NCBI GenBank assembly: GCA_977006965.1
Contig: OZ345372.1
Location: 2,232,001 to 2,296,000 of the forward strand
Direction of reading: 5' to 3'
Length of the DNA: 64,000 nucleotides
Source of the DNA: Phymatolithon calcareum
Taxonomy: Eukaryota > Rhodophyta > Florideophyceae > Hapalidiales
The notes under the pieces were generated by a model that worked only from the letters and a program-made list of their open reading frames with translations, was not told the DNA's origin and made no database searches. Both the position numbers and the translations under genes were made by a program. Below are positions 10,785-20,899 of this stretch, one piece after another (position 1 is the first letter of the stretch; each line of letters opens with the position of its first letter).

Positions 10785-11999
10785 ATGGCAACTGAAGGAG
10801 CGCTCTCATTCACGCCGAAATGGTATGCTGTTGGAGATCCCGACATTCCGACAATAGCCATCGCATATGGTGCAATTGCGCTCTCCTCTATATGGCTCTT
10901 AGAAAGCATCGCCCATCGCTTGATGTTCGTCACGCGCAAGGACATCTCTCTGTCGCATGTGGCTGCTCTTGTCGCGTTCAAGGGGTCATCTTGGTCTGAC
11001 ATATTCTGCTGGCTCAGCTGGCACTTATGGCCTTGGCAAACCGGAAGCAGAGTGCATGACCAGAGGTTGAATCGGCGAGTAATTTGCGCCATTCTCTTCA
11101 GGATTTTTCTGCTGCTCATAGAAGTAGCCGTTTTGTTCATGTCCGTGCCCCGCTCAATACCTGTGTTCGAAGATCAAGTTGGATCATCCGAGATCACCTT
11201 TCTACGCAACCAAAGTAGTGGAAACCCGGATCAAGGAAACGCGAGGACGCGAACGAGTGCTTGTAAGCAAGATCCACTTCCATACACTGGGTTTGCGCCT
11301 TCTGCAATAAGACAGATATGTCTCTCAGGGACAACACGTCCCGTCAAAAGCCGCCGCGTGAATCTGGAGGCCGACTTCCCGAATGGTACAGAGATCTACA
11401 TACTATGGCAAGACGGGCAGTCACACACTCTTGTCTTTCTCTCCTTACGAACCCAGTTGTTTTTCACGTTGCGTCATGCCATCCGACTCGACCCGGCAAT
11501 CGGTCAGTCTCTTACTCTAGCGCTTCCAAATCGCACAGATGAAAACGCAATTTCATCAATAATGGCGATGCCGAAGTTTCGAAATATATGTTCCAATACT
11601 ACGACGGGCAATCAATCCCCCGTTAGTCACTTTTTGATTTGCATTCCGTCATCCACTGAAGCCATACGAGCCGCAGATGAGATTCCTTTATATTTATTGG
11701 AGATGGTGTCCACACGGCGAACCTCTGCTGTCCTTGAAAAAGGCAAAGTGATTAACGTCTCCATTCCCTTGCGTTCTTTTCCTCAAGTCGGCACCATGAG
11801 TAGACCACGAGTAGGAATATATCCGGCACTAATAATGCTCTCACTTTTAATTGCTATAAATTGGATTACAACGCTGGCCATTGTGGATGAAGACATTCTC
11901 TTTCACATGTTCCAACTATCGAGTGAAGCCGTGGGTGCGACGTCAACTGGAAATCCGTTTCACGCGGAGCACATAACTTTTGAAAACTCTCGAGAGTAA
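10785..11999 (+). CDS. Uncharacterised three-span membrane protein, paralogue 2
   Basis: 404 residues from ATG 10785 (CGACATGGCA). The design matches the gene on the other side of the shared intergenic region. Spans lie at about residues 22-43, 98-121 and 343-366; the loop between spans 2 and 3 has N-glycosylation sites (N200, N249, N271, N324). The cysteines C160, C179, C269 and C286 align with the four of paralogue 1. Shared blocks are GDPD, SIPVFEDQVGSSE, PYTGFAPSAIRQIC, TEIYIL, CIPSS, SRPRVGIYPALI and GNPFHAEH. The two differ across most other positions, so the duplication is old and the shared blocks mark constraint. No enzyme or transporter motif is visible; an extracellular binding or cell-surface role is only a guess. 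Confidence 0.87.
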   Translation: MATEGALSFTPKWYAVGDPDIPTIAIAYGAIALSSIWLLESIAHRLMFVTRKDISLSHVAALVAFKGSSWSDIFCWLSWHLWPWQTGSRVHDQRLNRRVICAILFRIFLLLIEVAVLFMSVPRSIPVFEDQVGSSEITFLRNQSSGNPDQGNARTRTSACKQDPLPYTGFAPSAIRQICLSGTTRPVKSRRVNLEADFPNGTEIYILWQDGQSHTLVFLSLRTQLFFTLRHAIRLDPAIGQSLTLALPNRTDENAISSIMAMPKFRNICSNTTTGNQSPVSHFLICIPSSTEAIRAADEIPLYLLEMVSTRRTSAVLEKGKVINVSIPLRSFPQVGTMSRPRVGIYPALIMLSLLIAINWITTLAIVDEDILFHMFQLSSEAVGATSTGNPFHAEHITFENSRE

Positions 12000-12619
12000 A
12001 GATGCTTATGTTGTTTTTGAAAATCGATTGAAAGCAGCACGCGACTACATCCACAGGCGTACCATGCAATGTGGAGCAATGAATGCCTGCAATACCCGAT
12101 CCATCGCATGTGAGCTTCGGCGTTGCCGGTGGAGCGGAGGGAGGCCGTTTTCATCGTACAGTGACCAGACTGAAAAACAATACAGAAGGTGGTCGAATAA
12201 TCAGATGCACCTGCCCTCAAGGATTACTGAGGCTTCACAATGCATATTGCTTTACGCACTTGTCAAAGATTTCCAGGGAATACCGTGTAAAAGCTTGTTC
12301 TCAGCCTCTTTTACCTTTAACAGACTTGATTGTCCAATCAAAGGTCCTCAATAAGACTCACAGGGGCAGGGATCGGAACAATGCCATTGCAAGCGATTGG
12401 AGAAAAAGATACAATACCCAATGCGGAGGGCGTCTCACAAGGCGATGCAATGCGAATTCCAATACTGGTAGTCGTAGAAATCATAATGGCAATAATCTCG
12501 GGCGATGAATATCGTTTTAATGGTCATGTAAAGCATAAAACACTACAACAGAAACAGACACATATTCACGGCACTACAAAGCCCAACTACAAGACACAAA
12601 GTACTCCCATTAGAACATA
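12000..12619. other. Gene-free flank downstream of the membrane-protein gene
   Basis: Frames here are short and overlapping with no supported product. No repeat match within the window. Confidence 0.4.
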
Positions 12620-12900
12620 ATGTATTATGCTGCGAGGTTGCTAAGGAGAAGCCAGCATGGTGCAACCTGAGGAATTTCCTTGCATCTGATGTAATCGCAT
12701 AAGTACTGCACTAGGGTATAAGCGCACATAGAATATGAAGCGTTATACTGCCAGGTTGCAAATGAGCAGCCAGCAAGGTACAATATGATAACGGTTTGCC
12801 TTACATATGCTGTTATCACGTGGAATCGACAGTGGCGTTGTAAGAAAATATCCAGCACGGTATAATCAAGGAAAGTATGCCTTACATGTACTGTTGCCGG
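12620..12900. repeat. Degenerate tandem repeat, about 2.5 units of roughly 100-120 bp
   Basis: Three successive blocks share TATGCTGCGAGGTTGC / TATACTGCCAGGTTGC, then GCCAGCATGGT / GCCAGCAAGGT / CCAGCACGGT, and a TTGCCTTACAT-like end. Units begin near 12622, 12740 and 12830. Confidence 0.6.
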
Positions 12901-13857
12901 GATGTCGACGATTCATGGTCAGCTGGCGCACGACTGGTACTTAGTTAGGGTACCTAAATTAGTGTAGCCACTTCAGCAATCGGTATTGAAATCACCAAAG
13001 ATGGCGCAATGCAACTTGCAATACTGCAGAATGACCCAGTCTTCGATTTCTATTGAGGATTGCAATTCATTGCAATGTCAATCCATTTTAACCGACCCCT
13101 GCACAGGGGCCTGCGGCCGGACAAGTTAGTGGGCTAGGGCGAAGGACGACGAAAGCCTAGGGTTTAAATGGCCATGTGAGTGTGATATCCAGGGGGCAAA
13201 CCTAGTCGTAGGGAAAATGCTGCTAGCTCTCACTTGGGATTCCCGTGCCCTTTTGCTCATGTAGCCATCGGGGCAAAATAAAATGAAGACTCTAATCCCG
13301 CTTCGATTTCGGGTACGAACTCAAGTTTTTTTTTAAAAAAAGATTCTCGATCTCGAGGTTCTTTTCACATTGTGTAAATTTCCACTAGTTCACTCCCTTA
13401 GCACCTTTTGCGGTCTCTGCACCCGGCAAGGGGCCCCGTGTTGGGTATAGACCCCATGATGGGGCCTCTATCTCTGTATCTTTAAGTCAATGAGCTGAAC
13501 CGAGTCGCCTAGGGTCTCACTTGCCCTACGTTCGACACGTACTTTGTCATGCGCAGTATTCTACTAATACATTGTACTAGCCTGCAGACTGATGCTCAAG
13601 CTCAAAATGCAGGCATCATCCGGATCCCGTTGTACTTTTCGGCCTCCATGAATACTCCGGTACGCCTCAGAGAGCGGAATTCAAGTGCCACTATAATATT
13701 CGAAATTCGCAGTTTTCCCACGTTCGGAGATGGAGCGCCGCTCAAGCTGTTCAAAATAACTTCATCGAAACAGTAAAGCATACTGAGCTTGCTCTTCGCA
13801 AGTAACGAACTCACTCTTTTCGCTCTTGCATGTATCGCCCCGTTGCGCGGATAGGAG
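12901..13857. other. Gene-free stretch
   Basis: GC-richer sequence with several GGGGCC-type blocks (13095-13110, 13425-13470). There is no frame I would call and no match elsewhere in the window. Confidence 0.35.
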
Positions 13858-14275
13858 ATTTATTTGATGATTTTATTTCGAATGCTTTCAAAGTCTCTTC
13901 TCGGAGTAACCGGGCAAATTTTGCAAGATTCTCTAAGCTAAAGCCATCTGGTTACTCAAAACCTCATTGATTCGTATTTCTCTGCCAACGAGCACCCTTG
14001 TGAGTCTCTGGCACTCAAACTCAATTTCACTCCTTACAATCGACGAGGCTAGAATACGTTGTAACGCAATTAGTTCGATCATCGCGGTAATCCCAAAGTA
14101 GGCGTCAAATACTGATTTTATGCAAAGGGGAGCTCTGTCAAATATCAACATTAGTGTCGTCCTTCTTTTATATAAAGGACCCCTGGTAACTTGTCCGCCG
14201 TACGAATCTTCATTGATCTGTCTTCTTCTTTCTTTCCCCAAACCTAAATTATTGCAGAAGGCGTAAGACATATTC
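13858..14275 (-). mobile_element. LINE 3' fragment, family L1 (inverted)
   Basis: The minus-strand frame 14271-13933 encodes the family's conserved end (AYFGITAMIELIALQRILASS, then EIEFECQRLTRVLVGRE), followed by the 3' tail beginning near 13890 and ending at ATTTGATGATTTTATTT on the plus strand. The 5' part is truncated. Confidence 0.65.
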
Positions 14276-15060
14276 TTAGAATAGACGGGCGCCGCCTGGT
14301 CCGCCAGATACTGCTATATGGGGACAAGCCAGCACCAGGGTCAATGTGTGGTGACGTACCGGATCAAGACGTTCAGGCCCCGTGAAGCCTTGCGCCTTGC
14401 ATATAATTTGCAACCCCTACTACCATTCACAACTCCCTAGCAGGTGTATGCATTTTCCTACGATACATTTGGGGGATGTTTGTTATTTGTTGACACGCGA
14501 GGATCAAAGAGAGATATTACTTTCGTCTACTGAACTCGGACAAAGACATCCTCCAAAGTAGTGCGACCTGATGAACTTCTGGTAATCTACACGCAAGGAT
14601 TTCTTTGATTTTGTTTCGTGGAAACCCCGCCACCGCGCGGAAAACTATACTAAAGAACATCCCTTCATCTCCACCCATTATTAGTCATTGCATGCCTACC
14701 AACGGGAGGCCGAGTCGAAATCCATATGGCCTTGAGGTGCCAGTGGGTTCTTGCCTTATAAAAAAGCTTGAAAAAGGTTTACAGTGCTGTCGCTGCTAGG
14801 CTCCTCGTCATCATGATTCTGCTCTGCTCCTGTTGATGCTGCTGCTGCAAATAAGCGCTGAATTCACGTGTTTTGCAGGAATGATTCAATTTGGCGAATC
14901 AGTCAACATTCGTTGCACGTCCAACTCTGTCTGGACAACGCGTTTATTTGTCGAATCAATCAAATCTCGACACCTCTTTACAAAAGTGTGTTTACTGCCT
15001 TCTTGACGGACACTAATGACCAACAAAAGGAATCATCGCAAGAGATGACGGAATATGTTC
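14276..15060. other. Gene-free stretch
   Basis: No supported gene, and no match to other parts of the window. Confidence 0.35.
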
Positions 15061-15070
15061 GAGAGCGCCG

Positions 15071-15137
15071 TACAGAGCGCTTCTCTTTCGTGTTATGCAT
15101 TATCATCATGCATAACACACAAGAGAAGCGCTCTGTA
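15071..15137. repeat. 67-bp palindrome
   Basis: Arms of 30 nt (TACAGAGCGCTTCTC..., ending ATGCAT) with a 7-nt spacer and two mismatches. Not attached to any other repeat I recognise. Confidence 0.85.
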
Positions 15138-15309
15138 TACTACGTGCGCCTCATGGCAGCAGTATATACAGTAATGGAGAAATTAAATAATTGCGGACTA
15201 CAGTACCGTACAGTTCATTAGATTCCCGGTCAGGTCTCTCAATTGTATCATGTGCATAGCGCAACCCACTACTGTACCGTTACAGCGGGTTGTGCAATAT
15301 GAGATCCAC

Positions 15310-15860
15310 TCGGATGGCGATACTTAGGATTCCCATAGTAAGTGATCTGCCGGGCCGTATGGGAATCGTATCTCTCGTGTATCTATGCGCTGTTTTTTCG
15401 CTTCGCTGGTAGTATTTAAGATAGTTAGTTCGTTCATCTGAGTAAGGAAGGTGGGAGATCTTCCAATTTCGCCTCGACTGCTCAGATGGCGCACGCTCAA
15501 GCTCGCCTTCACGTCCATTCGACCATGCGAAATTGAAATTCTCCCACCCCTTCTTGACCGCAACCGTTTTGCCGCACAAGCCAGTGCGATGACAACCGCG
15601 CCCAAGGTCTCCTTCCCCTTTTCGTGCGTCTGTCTGAAAGTCGAAGGCGAAGCCAAGGTCGCCACCGGAGGGCGACGCCGACATCTTCACGCTTATTCTG
15701 TCTGTTTGTCTTCTTGGGGTTTTGTTTGCTTGTCTCTCTTTCCTCCGTTTGTGCTCTCCTTATCCTTTTCTCTCTTGGTCTTCTCTGACCCTTGTGGCGT
15801 CGTGCTCCTGTGCGCCTGGCGCTACATCCGTCTGCACGGGTAACCAAAGGCGTAGTGCAG
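15310..15860 (-). repeat. Dispersed repeat R, copy 1 (LTR-like size)
   Basis: On the minus strand about 500 bp match 23995-24505 on the plus strand. Shared blocks include GATGTCGGCG, TCCGGTGG/TCCGGCGG with GACCTTGG, GGCTTGTGCGG, AAACGGTTGCGGTCAAGAAG, TTACTCAGA and GATCACNTACTAT. Size, lack of coding potential and dispersal suggest a solo LTR, but I could not fix TG...CA ends or a target duplication. Confidence 0.55.
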
Positions 15861-16459
15861 AAGAAGAGCTACTGTGGTCGTTGCCCAAAACAAGCCGCAC
15901 TGGTAGGGAAAAAACAGCGAGACAGACGATAGCCACTGTACCATCAATTCCATTGTTTGCGATGCGAATTCAGCCGCCACTGTTGCCTTTTCTGGAACTA
16001 AGCAACTGTACGGGCTACCCCGTTCCCTGTATCTCCAACAAGAGCGACTTAGAATATTCTTTTACTAATAATAAAAGCACCCCAAGAGGAACCACTCACC
16101 GGAAGAGAAAGTCATAGCATGAAAAGCATATTCCAGACAGCCAAGGTCTCGATGTAATGCTTTGTCCCCGAAGTCCGCTGGACCAGATGTAGGTTTTAGA
16201 TGCCACTGAAGCGCTCCCCAATGTGCGAAATTGAAAATAGCGCACTGACCAGCCGACATGACGCCCGCTGCAATGCCCCAACAGTCTGCATACACAGTGC
16301 CCCCTGGCACATGCGCCGGTAATGTCAAAAAAGTGTTCTACTTCTTTAAAATATCGAACTGATGTTGTCAGTGTGCTTTATTAGACCGAAAAAGTTATTG
16401 AGCAAGTAAGCCGAAAAATTGAGCAAAAAGTATAGCCAAGGATAGCGCAGCGCAAACAA
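15861..16459. other. Intergenic, 3' flank of the phosphatase-family gene
   Basis: No supported gene. The minus-strand frame at 16065-16328 has no recognised motif. Confidence 0.35.
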
Positions 16460-17854
16460 TCACGTGCATCTCGACTTCGACTTCACGCATAGTCCCCCAA
16501 CGACCGCGGCCGCATGTGGACTTTGCAAACTGTCATCCACATCATCGCGCACGAGCACCGACCACGAGTATCGAAACTCCACACAGACCGGTCGATGATC
16601 GCTACACCTTGGTTGAATAGGCCACGACTCTGCAGGCAAGTCGTCAGGCAGCACCCGCGCCGCCACCGGTGCGACGGAGCACCCCAACGCACTGACACCG
16701 TCCTCAATGGCGCTCATCGACATCGACATCGGCTTATCACGCGACAGCTTTGGGCCGAGCGCATCCATGGCATTCGAATCCAGATGCATCAACGTAGCGC
16801 TCTGCACACTGTCGCTTCTGGACAAGCTACTACAATCATCATCGTCGTCGTTCTGCATTGCCGTGTTCGCCACAGCCATGGCGCTTGCAGCCGTCAACGT
16901 GCGTCGTGCCTTCCGGAACGGGGCTAAGCGGCAAAGCGGACGCTCCCGCACGGGCGCAAGCTGCATTTCCTTCACACTCGCGTGACGCGAAGAGAGGAAG
17001 CGCAGTGGAAGTCGTCGCGGTTTCTTCGGCGGCATAGCGGCAGGGAGAAAGCGTCGTAGAAAGACGTGGTCGACAAAGACAGATTCACCTAGATGATTTC
17101 TATGCGTGGTCGGTTCATTCTCGCCCCACACTTCTGCGAGGCAGCTTTCGTACCCTGCGTTTCGCAAATGCGTACAAACACGGCTGCGCGACCCGCCGTT
17201 AAGGTCGCCGAGCACAAGGGCGTCGCAGCCCGCGCTGGACAGGGAGGCGGCAAAGGCAGATACTGCGCGCGAGATGGAGCGAGCTTGCTCTAAGCGGAGA
17301 CGATGGAGAAAGTTTCCGTGAGGGAAGGTAAGATGCGTGTTCACGATGACCAGTTGGCGTGGCATGTAGGCCGCCGGGGGCGGCGACGTCTGCGATACGG
17401 GCACCGTGGGACAGAGAGAGGGCGGGGCGAGTGGCAGGGCAACAAGTAGTGCTACTCGGTCACTGCCAGGTAGTAACGAGAAGTCGCGAATGAACGAGGG
17501 CATGATGACATCGGCGCCGGATGGGGAAAATGCACGCGAGCGCTTCCGCACAAGCGTGGCGAGTCCGTCCTCTTTGCTCGGGCGTTTTTTCAGAAAGAAG
17601 GTGTAAGAAGAGGCCAATGCGTCGCGGAAAAGTTGCACGCTTTCCGGTGCAAACCAGAATTCCTGAAGGCAGATGACGTCGGGCAAAGGGCGACACGAAA
17701 GAATTTCAGCAATTACGGCGGCCATGCGTGGCTTCCAGAGGGCGGGGGACTCGCTCTCGCGACGCAGACCGCCATGCTCCGGGCCGAGGCGCTTGTACAC
17801 GGGGCATAGAATGTTAAAGGTAAGTAAGACAAGGTCTGACGGAAGTCGGCCCAT
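16460..17854 (-). CDS. Endonuclease/exonuclease/phosphatase-family protein
   Basis: 464 residues from ATG 17854. The metal-dependent EEP fold is marked by TFNIL (N14), CLQEF (E65), VNTHL (H174), LGDLNGG (D217, N219), VDHVF (D262, H263) and CSDHRPV (D419, H420), which together form the catalytic set of this superfamily. The N-terminus (FNILCPVYKRLGPE, then a W..R block) resembles the plant At1g02270-like branch more than CCR4 deadenylases. About 150 residues rich in Ser, Arg and Asp sit between the VDH and SDH motifs, where the family tolerates insertions. The substrate (RNA, DNA, phospholipid) cannot be told from sequence. It is single-exon and GC-rich, and divergent from the REV1-like gene 563 bp away. 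Confidence 0.85.
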   Translation of the reverse strand: MGRLPSDLVLLTFNILCPVYKRLGPEHGGLRRESESPALWKPRMAAVIAEILSCRPLPDVICLQEFWFAPESVQLFRDALASSYTFFLKKRPSKEDGLATLVRKRSRAFSPSGADVIMPSFIRDFSLLPGSDRVALLVALPLAPPSLCPTVPVSQTSPPPAAYMPRQLVIVNTHLTFPHGNFLHRLRLEQARSISRAVSAFAASLSSAGCDALVLGDLNGGSRSRVCTHLRNAGYESCLAEVWGENEPTTHRNHLGESVFVDHVFLRRFLPAAMPPKKPRRLPLRFLSSRHASVKEMQLAPVRERPLCRLAPFRKARRTLTAASAMAVANTAMQNDDDDDCSSLSRSDSVQSATLMHLDSNAMDALGPKLSRDKPMSMSMSAIEDGVSALGCSVAPVAARVLPDDLPAESWPIQPRCSDHRPVCVEFRYSWSVLVRDDVDDSLQSPHAAAVVGGLCVKSKSRCT

Positions 17855-18417
17855 TGCTGTGACGCGATGTTTCGTGTTCCACAGGGAGTTACTGGCGGAC
17901 TCTCCTGGGACGCAACTGTATTTTGCTCGGTCAAGCAGCGGCGACAGAGCAGAGCTCGGCGTGAATGGCGGACTAACGCGGCATTCGTGGGCGGGCGCAA
18001 TTTATAGCGAAACGGAGTTGTGGAGTGTGAGACCGCGGCGGGTGCCCGACAGGACGTTCGGTTCGTGCTCGATAAGGAGTTTCAAATGCGAAAGTTTGCA
18101 ACACAGCAAATACTATGTCTATCCGTTGGAAATTCTCTCGACTTCCAAAATTTAAAAGTTAATCTATGTTTAATACGACACGTGTAAATTTCTATAAAAT
18201 TCAATTCAAAAATTGAAGCAACTGGCGGGAAACCAACAAACTCAGGCCTGATCAAAGAGGGGACCGGAGAATAGAGAGTCGGCCACCGTAAGCGCCGCTT
18301 ACAAGTCGCTTTTGCACTCGTCTCGTCGACTGCCCAGAGTGTCAAGTCCCTACACGGCGTTTTTCCATCCGTCTTGTCGCAAATTTAGGAACTTGATTTC
18401 TTTCCACGTTGCTCGTT
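17855..18417. promoter_or_regulatory. Divergent promoter region
   Basis: 563 bp between two divergent starts, with an AT-rich core at 18130-18230. No defined element could be assigned. Confidence 0.45.
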
Positions 18418-19143
18418 ATGTCATCCGACGAAATACAATCCTTCTCTAACACCCCCTCGCCAAACAAGTCCTCCGCAAGCACTGCCACTCCGAATAACGA
18501 AGCCGGTACTCAGAGCACACAGGATGCCACTCCTAGCAGTTCCATCTTGACTCCTTCAAAAAACCTTTCGATTTCACCGCCCTCCACCTCCACCTCCACC
18601 TCCAAATCCCAACAGCATCGCCTTGGAGTCTCCGCCTCCGGCCGCGCTGCCATTGCCAAGCCGGAACCACGAGCTAAGTCCAAACCAGGTTGGTCAGGGG
18701 AGGGCTTCGGCGGCTACATGCGCGAGAAGAATCGCAAGCTGCGTGAGCAGTTTGACGCTGAGGCTCAGCCAACCGCTCAATCCACCCTCTTTGCCTCCGT
18801 CACCGTCTGGGTCACAGGCGCCACCAGACCTCCACGCACCGAAATACGTCGCCTCCTCGCCGCTCATGGCGGCAAATTTGAAACCTATCTCTCTCGAGAA
18901 AAAGTCACTCATATTATCGCAGATAACCTCGCCACTGCCACCCGCCGCCGTCTCGCCTCAGCGCCTGGCAAACCAAGCCCTTACACCATCGTCAAAGCTG
19001 CCTGGATCACCGACTCTATCGCTGCAGGAATCCTTCTACCACCCACCCAGTACACCGTCGGAGGTATGAATGACCCTGGTCAACGCCGCGTATCCAGCTT
19101 CTTCCGCTCCGGCGACGGCACCGCCGCTCACAAACCCCGATGA
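18418..19143 (+). CDS. REV1-like BRCT protein with a C-terminal PIP-box, no polymerase domain
   Basis: 241 residues from ATG 18418 (an upstream TTG is ignored). Residues 1-90 are Ser/Thr/Pro-rich and disordered. GFGGYMREKNRKLREQF at 96-112 is the segment that precedes the BRCT in REV1 proteins. A BRCT domain follows at about 122-213: VTVWVTG, AAHGGKFETYLS, VTHIIADNLA and the conserved W196 in AAWITDSI. The tail Q222-F229 reads QRRVSSFF, a canonical PCNA-interacting peptide (Q-x-x-V-x-x-F-F), ahead of a basic end. Full REV1 would continue for several hundred residues of Y-family polymerase, but none is present; the opposite strand holds queC, overlapping this stop by 16 bp. Probably a small PCNA-binding translesion-synthesis or repair adaptor. 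A GTATGA at 19065 could be a splice donor to a distant exon, but I see no polymerase exon downstream. Confidence 0.8.
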   Translation: MSSDEIQSFSNTPSPNKSSASTATPNNEAGTQSTQDATPSSSILTPSKNLSISPPSTSTSTSKSQQHRLGVSASGRAAIAKPEPRAKSKPGWSGEGFGGYMREKNRKLREQFDAEAQPTAQSTLFASVTVWVTGATRPPRTEIRRLLAAHGGKFETYLSREKVTHIIADNLATATRRRLASAPGKPSPYTIVKAAWITDSIAAGILLPPTQYTVGGMNDPGQRRVSSFFRSGDGTAAHKPR

Positions 19144-19892
19144 GAAGCTCCAGAACCTCCTCCCCCATCAGCCGCCGCCGCGTCATCGTAGCGCTGCACA
19201 GCCGGATCGACAGGGAACCCCAGCGTCGTGAATGCATCAGCCCGTAAAATGCAGGCATCACACATCTGACACGGCCGTCCATCAGCGGCAGGGTCATAGC
19301 ACGAGTGCGTGAGCGAAAAGTCAACCCCCAACGCAAGCCCTTCCTGCACGATACGTGTCTTCGGCCAGTGCAGCAACGGCGTGCAAATCCGCGGCGCCCT
19401 CTCATCCTCGACACCCACTCTTGTACCAAGCTGCGCCACGCGCTGAAATGCAGCGAAGAAATCCGGTCGGCAGTCCGGATACCCGGAGTAATCAACGGCA
19501 TTGGCGCCGATGTGGATCTCGCCCGCGCCGAGCGACTCTGCGTATGCAAGTGCGTGCGCGAGAAACACCGTGTTGCGTGCCGGTACATACGTTGAGGGGA
19601 TCCCCGCGCTCATTTCGCCAACTCCACGACCTTTGGGCACAGATGCGGTGGCGTTGGTCAGAGCCGATGCAAACAACGAGCTGTCGAGCGTGCACACACG
19701 GTGTGAGGCGACTTTCTGCTGCTCGGCTAATATGGCTGCAGCGCGCAGCTCGTGTGCATGCCGCTGCCCGTATGCAAATGAAAGACTGTGCACCTCGGCA
19801 CCTGACGCACGCGCCATTGCAAGCGTTGTCGCAGAGTCTAGTCCGCCGGAGAGCAGCACCACGGCGGAGCGAATGTGGCTTGGGTTGCGCAT
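19128..19892 (-). CDS. queC: 7-cyano-7-deazaguanine (preQ0) synthase, QueC-like
   Basis: 254 residues from ATG 19892. QueC converts 7-carboxy-7-deazaguanine to preQ0 with ATP and ammonia, on the path to queuosine or other deazapurine nucleosides. Seen here: the pyrophosphatase loop SGGLDS at 15-20, YGQRHAHEL at 41-49, YVPARN at 102-107, GANAVDYSGYPDCRP at 129-143, LHWPKT at 174-179 and the zinc site C198, C208, C211, C214 (SCYD, then CQMCDAC). All catalytic and metal residues are intact. A Gly/Ala-rich tail makes it slightly longer than bacterial QueC (about 230). Eukaryotes normally salvage queuine, so the gene looks transferred from bacteria, yet it lies convergent with and overlapping a eukaryotic gene, which argues against simple contamination. 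Confidence 0.92.
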   Translation of the reverse strand: MRNPSHIRSAVVLLSGGLDSATTLAMARASGAEVHSLSFAYGQRHAHELRAAAILAEQQKVASHRVCTLDSSLFASALTNATASVPKGRGVGEMSAGIPSTYVPARNTVFLAHALAYAESLGAGEIHIGANAVDYSGYPDCRPDFFAAFQRVAQLGTRVGVEDERAPRICTPLLHWPKTRIVQEGLALGVDFSLTHSCYDPAADGRPCQMCDACILRADAFTTLGFPVDPAVQRYDDAAAADGGGGSGASHRGL

Positions 19893-20640
19893 CGTTGACG
19901 GTGTGCGGCAATGGGTTTGCAGCGATCCCTCTTGCTGCGCCGCACAGAGTACGCCGAAATGTGTTTTTTGGTCTCACAGGCTCCCAGCGCAATGGCGAGC
20001 ATCTTTCAACAATGAAACGTGTACAGCACATTGCATTTCAACCCTCTCGTACTGCAAGAAGTGAGGTTATCGGTACACAGTAAAGTAATTTATTGTGAGT
20101 CTCCCGCGCATCGCAATACTTTGTGGAGCAATTCCCGTCCTTCACGGACATGCGTTCAAGGTGAGAAGGTTTGGGTGATTTGGTTCACCGAGTGCGAAGC
20201 TACAGGCAAAGTGGCGTTTTTGAGTCTAAATATGCATATTCGTTTAGATGATGTAGAGGGTTCGCATGTTCGGGTACGGATCTCATTTCCTGCTGGAACT
20301 ATTCTTCACGGCAATACCTGGACAAAGTTTTTTTCCTTTTCCCCAACACGCGAGAAACAAAAAAGTTGCAGGCAGTTTCTTCGTCTACCAACATTTCGGG
20401 CTGCATGAGCTGTGCTCTTGTTATGCAAAACTGGTCGCATATCATTGTTAGGACCTTAAGGATACTGGAGCAGTAAGTTGGAATAGTGTTGAAGCTCTGA
20501 AACTGCAGTGAATACTTCGAAAGATGGCTACCAGCACCCGAAATGGAATAATTTTCAAGCATTCTAACAAAACAATCTACAGAATATATTCAAAAAAGTA
20601 GGATGTACAATTTGGTCCAGATTTGTCCAGTAATGAATGT
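19893..20640. promoter_or_regulatory. Upstream region of queC
   Basis: No gene supported. The 16 bp at 20040-20055 (ACCCTCTCGTACTGC core) are repeated inverted at 20641-20656, in the arm of the palindrome that follows. Confidence 0.4.
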
Positions 20641-20642
20641 GC

Positions 20643-20692
20643 AGTACGAGAGGGTTAAAAGCCTCTGCAGAGGCTTTTAACGCTCTCGTACT
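20643..20692. repeat. 50-bp palindrome
   Basis: Near-perfect: arms starting AGTACGAGAGGGTTAAAAGC meet at CTGCAG with no spacer, with one mismatch. The outer arm also occurs once, inverted, 600 bp upstream at 20040-20055, so one arm may have been copied from there. Confidence 0.85.
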
Positions 20693-20899
20693 TTAGGGTT
20701 TTACAAGGATTAGAATTTTCGGGCACCCGGAGCATGTCAGGGCACTAACCAGAGTAGCTTCAAGCCTCCTCAGCCTACCAAAATGCAATGTCATCTTTTT
20801 CACAATCAACCATTGCAATGTACCGTTAACAACGTCATCCCAAGGTCATCCTCAGACTTTGGTCGCGTACTATTTACGCAATGGCGTTCCATGATGCAA

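Noticed and set aside
15280-15860. Several overlapping frames on both strands in repeat R
   Set aside because: The second copy of the repeat (23995-24505) does not preserve any of the frames.
19128-19892. QueC as bacterial contamination
   Set aside because: It overlaps the 3' end of a eukaryotic REV1-like gene within continuous sequence and has no bacterial neighbours, so a misassembly would have to fall inside the overlap.
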